Of a stretch of DNA of 15,280 nt, positions 8,785 to 15,280 are shown piece after piece. This DNA comes from PUPG01 sp031323845 (lineage in GTDB: Bacteria > Bacteroidota > Bacteroidia > Bacteroidales > UBA7960). How positions within the stretch are numbered: the stretch's first letter is position 1; every line of letters starts with the position of its first letter. Below the pieces are notes generated by a model that was not told the DNA's origin, ran no database searches, and worked only from the letters and a program-made list of their open reading frames with translations. The position numbers and the translations under genes are program-made. Location: assembly GCA_031323845.1 (NCBI GenBank), contig JAVIYP010000067.1, positions 1 to 15,280 on the forward strand. The letters run 5' to 3'.

Positions 8785-11700
8785 TTATTCCTTTATTGAT
8801 TCGGAAATCTGATCCGGGTAATAAATTAGTGCATTGCGCTTTTTACCGTCCATAACCACTTCCAGAGGCTTTTCAAAACGTACATGTCTCAGGTACCTGG
8901 TTTCGTTGACCGGAGTGGCGTCTTTCAGCACATCCCAGTTGATGTAATCAATCAGGTCATTGTGCTTTACCGAGAAATACCCCACGTTCATGGAGATCAC
9001 GTTGTGGAAAAAATGAGAGCCCAGGGAGGCATCCAGCGGAAACTCCTCCATGCTCATCTCCACAATGATGCGCGCATTCGAAATCTGCGACCAGTTTACC
9101 GGTATGCCGATGAAGCGGTCGCGTGTGCCCCACCGTCCGGGCCCGACAAGTATGTATTTTCTGTTCTCATTGACCATTTGTGCATTGAGCTGCTCGATTT
9201 CATCCCTGATCTTTTCCGTCTTAAGCTTGTCGAACTTGTCAATGTCAACGTATATGATGTCATGGAGGTCGGTGATGCGGCCGTTGCCCATGCCGTTTTC
9301 GCTGAATAACAGCAAGCGCTCGTTGTCAATTTTATCAATAATGATGTCTGTTTCAACAATGTTTTTGATCAGGGGCTTGATCTGCAACAGGTAGAAAGAT
9401 GCCCTGCCTTCCTTGTCTTTGTTCAGGTCGATTGCAAACTCTGTCTCAATGGGGGTGCCCATGGATTCGGAAATAATGTCAAGGATCACTTCGATGGTTT
9501 TGGCCAGCGGGATGTAATCGTATTTCAGGATGTTGGCGAAATTAACCACCCTGGGACCTGCACTGGTGATGCCGGGTATGGTGCGCTCGCTGTTGAAGTC
9601 GTAAACCGATGCACAATGTTTTAAAGTGCCGTGTTGCTCAGCTTTGTCTATTTCGAGCTTGATCAGTCCGGCATCTTCTCCCTCCAGGAGGTTAAGCTCC
9701 TTTTTCTTCATGTCAACGGCATAGAAATGCACCTGGGAATTTTTAAACAGCTCTTTCGGGGTGTACATTTCCAATTGAGGGTGGATTGGAGAAAAGCGGT
9801 AGGTCTTTTCACCCTCAACAACGTACTTTCCAAGTCCGACGGCTATGGAGGCGAACCCCTCATCGGGCTTCATATAGGAATAGGGATAGAAATTATAGGA
9901 TTGAGCCACGCCGCTGATATGAGGATAATAGGCGCCGTTGTATTCCCTTCCTACAACCTCCTGAAGAATAACCGCCATTTTTTCTTCCTCAATTTTATAA
10001 TTCACCGCTTTAAAATACGACTTGGCCATTGGAGAGAAGATGGAGGCATACACCAGCTTGATGGCATTCATCAGTTGCTCAAGACGGATGTCAAGGTTGG
10101 GGTGGTTGTTGGGCAGCAGGAAGGTGTCAAAAATGCCGGCAAAAGGTTGCATGAGCGAGTCTTCAAAAAGGCTTGAAGACCTTATGGCAAGCGGTCGCTC
10201 AATTATGGTAAGATAGGCTTTCAGTCTTTTGCGCAGACTGACGGTAAGGTTACCTTCCAGAAAGAGCTGCTTGATGTTGTCGTAATTTTGCTCGTTGTAA
10301 ATAGCATCGTAAAGGTCGTTGTTGTGAATGAACCTTTCGAACTCTTCCGTGCCGATGATGGAGGTGCGCGGTGTGCAGATCCTGATATCAGGCACCAGTT
10401 CATTAAAGTTGAAGCTGTTGATGATCATGTTGATAAAGGCAAGACCGCGTCCCTTGCCTCCCAGCGAACCCGGTGAAAGGCTAACCACATTGGTGTCATC
10501 CATCAGGGCCGATTCCTCGTAATTGATCACCTTGCCTTTTTGTTTGTCGTAAATGCATTGTTCGATGATGTCGATGAGGTATTCCCGAAGGCTGCCGGGA
10601 GACTCAAAGTCTTCTACCTTAAGCGGTTTGATGCGTTTTGCCATCTGAATTTCACCCCTGGCCATCAGCCAGTGCGAAAAATGATCCTTCCTGGCATGAT
10701 AGATCAGCGATTTTTCAGGAATGCTTCTCAGGTGGGTCTGAAACTCTTTCATAGACCGCGCCACGGCAATATCACGACGGCCTGTCTCGTCTTTGTAGAT
10801 AAAATGCCCAAAGCCCAGGTAGTAGTTGATAAAGCTCTGAAGGTCCTGCTTCAGGCTTTCTGAGTTCTTATTGATAAAGGTTGATTGCAGTTTATAGGCC
10901 TCTTCGGCATTTTCCCTGTCGGATGACTGCAAAACACAGGGCAGGTTGGGTACGGTCTCCTTGGCGTATCGTACCAGTTTCAGACCAGCTTCAGCGTCCA
11001 TTTCCCCGTCTTTTTCAAACTTGACGTCCGAAATCAGGCAAAGCAGGTTGTTCCTGTACTTGTTGAACAGACTCACGGCTTCGCTGTAGTTTGATGCGAG
11101 AAGGATTTTTGGTCTTACCCTCATCTTCAGAAGCTTATAGAGTTCATCCGTGTTGACCTCCTCGATCAGATGCTGGGTTTGCTCAATGACGATGGAATAG
11201 AGAATGGGCAGGTAACGCGAATAATATTTTGCCGAGTCCTCAACCAGCAGTATTACCTGCACCATGCCAATCCTGATGTCGTTTTCCACATTCAGCCTGT
11301 CTTCATTGTATTTCACCATGGCGAGAAACACCTTGGAATCGCCGTTCCAGACAAACACCTTGTCAATGGAAGTGATGGGCTTTTTGCCGTCTTCAAAGAG
11401 CGCAATGTCGCTGTTGTTATTCAGCAGCATGAAGATCGGAATATTGTGGTAGATCTGTTTGATGATACGGCTGAGCTGTATGGGTGTTGATTTTTCCACA
11501 CCCATCATCACAATCACCATGTCGAAATGCTTTTCCTGGAGCTTCTCGAGGGCTTCCTCGGGTGTTGACACCCCGGTGATCCGTGGCGCTGAAGACAGGT
11601 TAAGCTGGTAGTATTCGCCGGTGACCTGCTCAAAAAAGCGGCCTTCCTGCTCTATGATGTATGCATCGTAAAGGTTGGCTACCAGCAGGATCTCCCTGAC

Positions 11701-12339
11701 TTTGTATTGCATCAGGTCGTGGTAAATGTCACGGTCGGAATTGTGTTTGTTCAGAAACTTTTGCAGCAAATGCCGGCTCATGGCCGAATGACTGCGCTGT
11801 TGCACGATCTCTTCCGGTTCCTTTTCCTTGGGACTCGATTGTTTTAGCAGGTTTTTTCCTATCTGTGTGTTCAGGTAACCTGTTATGAGACTACTCAGGT
11901 TGTTGATCAGATGCCGTTCCTCAATAAGGAACGGACCTTCATCCTGCTCAGGATATTCCTGCTGATAGAATATCTCGATACTGCCTTCCTTACCATCAAT
12001 GGTTTCAAAGGTTTTGCGCTGAACCCAGCGGGTGTTTTTAAGTCCGGCACGGCTCACAAAAACGTGTTCGCCGTATTTGATGCGTGCAATGGTTGCTTCG
12101 GGATGCTGCCAGGCAGGCGGCAGTATTTTAACAATATTGCCGAGCATCTCCTCAATGGGTTTTTCCTCTTTTAATATGGATGTGGTTTGATGGATGGCTC
12201 CCAGCTCCTTCAGTCGCTCCTGTTTTTCAGTAAGCAGCTTCCTGATCTCTTCCTGACTGATAGCCAGGGGTTGATTAGGGTTTATGATGTTGCTGTTTTC
12301 TTGAAACCTTTTCAGATATATGTTTTTTTCCTCTTGCAT
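8785..12339 (-). CDS. GAF-like / dual receiver / PPDK_N ATP-grasp protein (upstream paralogue)
   Basis: Counting from the ATG at 12337-12339 the protein has 1184 residues. It begins with a helical stretch and a GAF-like sensor region (about 40-160) with LPPAWQHPE, an ARI strand and EGPFLIEERHLI, a pattern seen in sensor kinases. Then come a degenerate receiver (about 212-350, phospho-acceptor position VIVM, VFVWNGD in place of the Lys loop) and an intact receiver with Glu366-Asp367, Asp437, Ser471 and Lys490. The ATP-grasp domain has GGKGRGL (626-632) and AIRSSSLFED (717-726). The C-terminal domain has GPGRWG (1066-1071) and GSHFF (His1109). Architecture and motif order match the gene directly downstream, so they are tandem paralogues, the downstream copy lacking the GAF-like part. 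A longer reading frame reaches a GTG at 12405, but its added 22 residues are hydrophobic filler and the GTG has no well-spaced ribosome site, so I prefer the ATG. Function is unknown. Confidence 0.88.
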   Translation of the reverse strand: MQEEKNIYLKRFQENSNIINPNQPLAISQEEIRKLLTEKQERLKELGAIHQTTSILKEEKPIEEMLGNIVKILPPAWQHPEATIARIKYGEHVFVSRAGLKNTRWVQRKTFETIDGKEGSIEIFYQQEYPEQDEGPFLIEERHLINNLSSLITGYLNTQIGKNLLKQSSPKEKEPEEIVQQRSHSAMSRHLLQKFLNKHNSDRDIYHDLMQYKVREILLVANLYDAYIIEQEGRFFEQVTGEYYQLNLSSAPRITGVSTPEEALEKLQEKHFDMVIVMMGVEKSTPIQLSRIIKQIYHNIPIFMLLNNNSDIALFEDGKKPITSIDKVFVWNGDSKVFLAMVKYNEDRLNVENDIRIGMVQVILLVEDSAKYYSRYLPILYSIVIEQTQHLIEEVNTDELYKLLKMRVRPKILLASNYSEAVSLFNKYRNNLLCLISDVKFEKDGEMDAEAGLKLVRYAKETVPNLPCVLQSSDRENAEEAYKLQSTFINKNSESLKQDLQSFINYYLGFGHFIYKDETGRRDIAVARSMKEFQTHLRSIPEKSLIYHARKDHFSHWLMARGEIQMAKRIKPLKVEDFESPGSLREYLIDIIEQCIYDKQKGKVINYEESALMDDTNVVSLSPGSLGGKGRGLAFINMIINSFNFNELVPDIRICTPRTSIIGTEEFERFIHNNDLYDAIYNEQNYDNIKQLFLEGNLTVSLRKRLKAYLTIIERPLAIRSSSLFEDSLMQPFAGIFDTFLLPNNHPNLDIRLEQLMNAIKLVYASIFSPMAKSYFKAVNYKIEEEKMAVILQEVVGREYNGAYYPHISGVAQSYNFYPYSYMKPDEGFASIAVGLGKYVVEGEKTYRFSPIHPQLEMYTPKELFKNSQVHFYAVDMKKKELNLLEGEDAGLIKLEIDKAEQHGTLKHCASVYDFNSERTIPGITSAGPRVVNFANILKYDYIPLAKTIEVILDIISESMGTPIETEFAIDLNKDKEGRASFYLLQIKPLIKNIVETDIIIDKIDNERLLLFSENGMGNGRITDLHDIIYVDIDKFDKLKTEKIRDEIEQLNAQMVNENRKYILVGPGRWGTRDRFIGIPVNWSQISNARIIVEMSMEEFPLDASLGSHFFHNVISMNVGYFSVKHNDLIDYINWDVLKDATPVNETRYLRHVRFEKPLEVVMDGKKRNALIYYPDQISESIKE

Positions 12340-12491
12340 CAAAATCAGAATTAAGTTTTCAGATAATGAAATTACTATTTTTTTGTTTATCGATACCAGA
12401 ATCACATCCTTTTAAACTACTTCTTTCACCTTTGTGCTTAACCCGATCCGGCCAGTATGATCTTCTCCGGAAGGTCCTTATATAAAAAAAA

Positions 12492-12525
12492 TTGAATTAT
12501 ACAAGGAAAATGAAAAATAAATTTG
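12492..12525 (+). promoter_or_regulatory. Candidate gdhA promoter (Bacteroidota type)
   Basis: TAAATTTG at 12518-12525 is a perfect match to the Bacteroidota -7 element TAnnTTTG. An upstream TTG at 12492-12494 could serve as the -33 element, but the 23-nt spacing is two longer than usual. Transcription would start near 12532, leaving an A-rich leader of about 100 nt before the gene at 12636. The rest of the divergent intergenic region (12340-12635) must hold the promoter of the receiver/ATP-grasp operon; I found no matching element for it. Confidence 0.45.
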
Positions 12526-12635
12526 TTTTTCAAAAAAAAAGACATGTGCACAAAATTGTTCTAACATTGTTTCCGGAGCGTCGCAAATCAAGGCTGTTCG
12601 ATTCTTAATTATTCATTCACAAAAAAAACAAAAAC

Positions 12636-13976
12636 ATGAATGCACAAGTAAAAAAGTTTATGGATTATGTGGTTGCAAAAAACCCTGCCGAATATGCCTT
12701 TCATCAGGCGGTACAGGAAGTGGCTGAAACCATTATCCCTTTCCTGGAGGAAAACCCCAAATACAGGGCGGCCAAGGTGTTCGAGCGTATGATTGAACCG
12801 GAGCGCGTGGTTATGTTCAGGATTCCATGGATTGACGACAGGGGAGAGGTACAGGTGAACCGGGGGTATCGCATCGAAATGAACAGTGCCATAGGTCCTT
12901 ACAAGGGGGGTATGCGTTTTCACCCGACGGTGGATCTTGGTGTGCTGAAATTTCTTGCTTTTGAGCAGGTGTTCAAGAACAGCCTGACTTCGCTGCCGCT
13001 GGGTGGTGGCAAGGGTGGTTCAGACTTTGACCCCAAGGGTAAATCAGATGTTGAAGTGATGCGTTTTTGTCAGAGCCTGATGACGGAGCTCTTCAGGCAT
13101 ATCGGTCCCGACACGGATGTGCCTGCCGGCGATATTGGTGTGGGTGGCCGTGAAGTTGGTTTTATGTTCGGTCAGTACAAGCGTATTAAAAATGAATTTA
13201 CCGGTGTGTTTACCGGCAAAGGTCTGGAGTATGGCGGAAGCCTGATCCGTCCGGAGGCTACAGGCTACGGAACGGTGTATTTTGCCCAGGAGATGCTCGC
13301 CACCATCAACGAAGAAATTAAGGGTAAGTCGGTTGCTGTAAGCGGTTCAGGTAATGTGGCACAGTTTGCTACGGAGAAAGTTATTGAACTGGGCGGCAAG
13401 GTGGTTACGCTGTCCGATTCGGGCGGATATATTTATGATAAGGACGGCATTGATTCCGAAAAGCTGGCCTGGGTCATGAACCTGAAAAATGTGAAACGCG
13501 GTCGCATCCGTGAGTATGCCGATGAGTTTGGCTGTAAGTATGTTGAGGGTGTTTCCCGTCCGTGGATGGAAAAGTGCGACATTGCCCTGCCGTGTGCCAC
13601 GGAAAACGAACTCAATGAGGAAGAAGCCAGGGAATTGGTCAAAAACGGTTGTATTTGCGTATCGGAAGGGGCCAACATGCCTTCGACACCTGAGGCAGTG
13701 GAGGTTTTTCTGGCCAACAAGATCCTCTACGGACCGGGAAAGGCAGCCAACGCCGGTGGTGTTGCCACGTCGGGACTGGAGATGAGCCAGAATTCACTGC
13801 GCCTGTCGTGGACACGCGAAGAAGTCGATCAGCGTCTGCATAACATCATGATCAACATTCATAAAACCTGTGTCGAATTTGGCCAGGAAGGCGACTTTAT
13901 CAACTATGTAAAAGGTGCCAACATAGGCGGTTTCGTGAAAGTGGCTGACGCCATGATCGCCCAGGGTTATGTATAA
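12636..13976 (+). CDS. gdhA: NADP-type glutamate dehydrogenase
   Basis: This 446-residue protein is a full-length hexameric glutamate dehydrogenase, expected to make glutamate from 2-oxoglutarate and ammonium in the cytoplasm. Key residues are Lys90 (GPYKGG), Lys114, Lys126 in PLGGGKGGSDFDPKG and Asp166 in PAGDIGVGG. The cofactor domain has GSGNV (237-241) and, at the end of the second strand, LSDSGG (259-264). The GSGNVAQ and SDS pattern matches, from memory, the NADP-specific enzyme of Escherichia coli and differs from the SGPDG turn of the paralogue at 4274, so an assimilatory NADPH role is inferred. The start ATG follows a very A-rich leader (CAAAAACATG) typical of Bacteroidota translation signals. 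It is divergent from the receiver/ATP-grasp operon and convergent with the epimerase gene; the 77-bp convergent gap shows only a weak hairpin and no U-tract terminator. Confidence 0.96.
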   Translation: MNAQVKKFMDYVVAKNPAEYAFHQAVQEVAETIIPFLEENPKYRAAKVFERMIEPERVVMFRIPWIDDRGEVQVNRGYRIEMNSAIGPYKGGMRFHPTVDLGVLKFLAFEQVFKNSLTSLPLGGGKGGSDFDPKGKSDVEVMRFCQSLMTELFRHIGPDTDVPAGDIGVGGREVGFMFGQYKRIKNEFTGVFTGKGLEYGGSLIRPEATGYGTVYFAQEMLATINEEIKGKSVAVSGSGNVAQFATEKVIELGGKVVTLSDSGGYIYDKDGIDSEKLAWVMNLKNVKRGRIREYADEFGCKYVEGVSRPWMEKCDIALPCATENELNEEEARELVKNGCICVSEGANMPSTPEAVEVFLANKILYGPGKAANAGGVATSGLEMSQNSLRLSWTREEVDQRLHNIMINIHKTCVEFGQEGDFINYVKGANIGGFVKVADAMIAQGYV

Positions 13977-14053
13977 AGAATCGCCGGGCTTCTATGCTGC
14001 CGGCTGTGTTGCATCAGGATAGTGTAACATGCCCGCATTCGATCGCTGTACGG

Positions 14054-15124
14054 TTATTCGTTCAGGGCTGAGGCAATGATGGCCGAAGCGTTGCCGTCAC
14101 CGTACAGGCCGGCTGCAAACCGGAGTCTCTCACTGCGGAAATGATCAAAGGCTTGTGTAATCAGGGCTTTGTCATTTCCGCAGATTTTATTGTAACCTGC
14201 CTCAACAAGCTCCGTCCATTCGGTCTCATCGCGCAGTGTTATGCAGGGCTTTTCAAAAAAGTAGGCTTCCTTCTGAACCCCACCGCTGTCGGTGATCACC
14301 ATCTGGCAGTTTTTAAGCAGGAAGAGCATCTCCAGGTAACCGGCAGGCGGTATGAGTTTTATGTTGGAAGAAAGCGCGGGTAAGCTGTCGTTTTTTAAGA
14401 GCTTTTGTGTGCGCGGATGCACGGGGAACACCAGGGTAATGCTTTTTGATATACTGTTCAGTGCCTCAATGACAGCGCTTAAGCGCGACAGGTCATCGGT
14501 GTTTTCCTGCCGGTGAATGGTGGTCAGCACGTAAGTATCCGGCACTTCAAAACCGGCGGGACTACTTGCTTTTTCAGCGAACATAAGGGCGGCATCGTAC
14601 ATTACATCACCGGTGACCATGAAACGGCTTTCAAAATGGCCAAAACCTTCCTTGTTGAGGTTTTCGGCTGCCGTTGGCGTAGGACAAAACAACTGGCTGC
14701 TTATCCTGTCGGTCAGTATGCGGTTGATTTCTTCGGGCATGCGCATGTTGAAGGATCGCAGGCCTGCTTCAACATGAGCCACCGGTATATGAAGCTTGGA
14801 TGCTGCCAGGGCTCCGGCCAGGGTTGAGTTGGTGTCGCCGTACACCATGACCTTGTCAGGCTTTTCACCGATGAGCACCGACTCAATGCTTTCCATCATG
14901 CGTCCTGTCATTGCTCCGTGGGATAAGCTGTGGATGCTGAGCTCGTAATCCGGCCGGGGGATCTGCATCTGCTCAAAAAACACCTTGCTCATGTTGTCGT
15001 CAAAGTGCTGCCCGGTATGGATGATCACCTCCCGGATGTTCCCGCCGTCCCTTATGGCCCTGCTCACGGGTGATGCTTTTATGAATTGCGGTCTGGCACC
15101 TATGACTGTTACGATCTTTTTCAT
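14054..15124 (-). CDS. wecB: Non-hydrolysing UDP-N-acetylglucosamine 2-epimerase
   Basis: This 356-residue protein opens with IGARPQFIKASPV, the classic N-terminal motif of the family, and is close to the usual length of about 370. Candidate catalytic residues, by analogy with the E. coli enzyme, are Asp97 (YGDTNS), Glu119 (HVEAGLRS), Glu131 (MPEEINR) and His204 (TIHRQENTDD). Late motifs include VFPVHPRTQK and ITDSGGVQKEA, which form the UDP-binding face. It converts UDP-GlcNAc to UDP-ManNAc in the cytoplasm, feeding ManNAc or ManNAcA into surface polysaccharides. No other polysaccharide gene is visible, but only 156 bp of upstream sequence is in the window. The start is the ATG at 15122-15124, placed directly against a tandem 8-bp repeat array, which leaves no space for a normal ribosome site. 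Confidence 0.96.
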   Translation of the reverse strand: MKKIVTVIGARPQFIKASPVSRAIRDGGNIREVIIHTGQHFDDNMSKVFFEQMQIPRPDYELSIHSLSHGAMTGRMMESIESVLIGEKPDKVMVYGDTNSTLAGALAASKLHIPVAHVEAGLRSFNMRMPEEINRILTDRISSQLFCPTPTAAENLNKEGFGHFESRFMVTGDVMYDAALMFAEKASSPAGFEVPDTYVLTTIHRQENTDDLSRLSAVIEALNSISKSITLVFPVHPRTQKLLKNDSLPALSSNIKLIPPAGYLEMLFLLKNCQMVITDSGGVQKEAYFFEKPCITLRDETEWTELVEAGYNKICGNDKALITQAFDHFRSERLRFAAGLYGDGNASAIIASALNE

Positions 15125-15196
15125 CGGCGTTTAATTGTTTATTTGTTGAATTGTTGAATCGTTTAGTTGTTTAATCGTTTTTTCGTTGATACGTTT
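15125..15196. repeat. Nine degenerate 8-bp tandem repeats upstream of wecB
   Basis: Nine consecutive 8-mers follow the plus-strand consensus AATNGTTK: CGGCGTTT, AATTGTTT, ATTTGTTG, AATTGTTG, AATCGTTT, AGTTGTTT, AATCGTTT, TTTCGTTG and ATACGTTT. GTT at positions 5-7 is invariant and the other positions drift. The array abuts the wecB start codon and so would form its leader. It is not a CRISPR array, as the units are contiguous and too short. It might be a slippage-prone leader or a protein-binding array. Confidence 0.7.
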
Positions 15197-15280
15197 GGGC
15201 CGTTTAATTTCGAAAAGATGAGTCATATAAATTTGATATTCAGAATATTATTATCTCTTTCTGTATGAAAGGCACGATGT

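Noticed and set aside
9631..10176. 181-codon plus-strand frame opposite the upstream receiver/ATP-grasp gene
   Set aside because: It is an antisense shadow; the minus strand there encodes part of the ATP-grasp domain.
12562..12569. TAACATTG as a second possible -7 element for gdhA
   Set aside because: It has one mismatch and no TTG at a usable spacing; the perfect TAAATTTG at 12518 is a better candidate.
13983..14004. GCCGG/CCGGC inverted repeat in the convergent gdhA-wecB gap
   Set aside because: The stem is 5 bp with a 12-nt loop and no U tract, so it is too weak to call a terminator.
15133..15196. CRISPR-like repeat array
   Set aside because: The units are 8 bp, contiguous and degenerate, without spacers.
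15197..15280. Possible end or start of another gene at the right edge
   Set aside because: Only short open stretches are available on either strand (for example an ATG at 15264), too little to support a gene.

Overview
The window looks like a chromosome segment from an anaerobic member of the Bacteroidota. The support is the coding style: A-rich leaders with little or no Shine-Dalgarno sequence, a perfect TAnnTTTG-type -7 element upstream of one gene, and a PIF1-type helicase carrying a C-terminal helix-turn-helix. It also holds NuoE/NuoF-like subunits of the kind found in NAD(P)-linked [FeFe]-hydrogenases, and two glutamate dehydrogenases of the hexameric family. No phage, insertion sequence, CRISPR array or RNA gene was seen. 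This is dense core-like DNA with an unusual centre.

Layout. Positions 1-1670 (minus strand) hold a nuoE-like gene followed by a nuoF-like gene that runs off the left edge. Their partner, probably a hydrogenase large subunit, would lie outside. Positions 1805-4069 (minus) encode a PIF1/RecD-like helicase. A strong hairpin terminator at 4210-4248 ends the next transcription unit, a glutamate dehydrogenase (4274-5611, minus) with NAD-type cofactor residues. Positions 5804-12339 (minus) hold two large tandem paralogues separated by 8 bp. Each has a degenerate receiver domain, an intact receiver domain, the ATP-grasp domain of PEP synthase/PPDK (the PPDK_N fold), and a distinctive C-terminal domain. 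Only the upstream paralogue has an added GAF-like sensor region. A divergent intergenic region separates them from a second glutamate dehydrogenase (12636-13976, plus) with NADP-type residues. Positions 14054-15124 (minus) encode a non-hydrolysing UDP-GlcNAc 2-epimerase, preceded by nine degenerate 8-bp tandem repeats.

Working together (inference). The most interesting part is 4274-13976. Two glutamate dehydrogenases with apparently different cofactor preferences bracket a pair of receiver-controlled ATP-grasp proteins. These paralogues lack the phospho-histidine swivelling motif and the PEP/pyruvate TIM barrel of true PEP synthase, so that enzyme name is probably wrong for them. They could form a phosphorylation-responsive regulatory or phosphotransfer module tied to carbon/nitrogen balance at the 2-oxoglutarate/glutamate node. 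Only gene position supports that link here. The flanking redox genes, helicase and epimerase show no evident functional tie to it.
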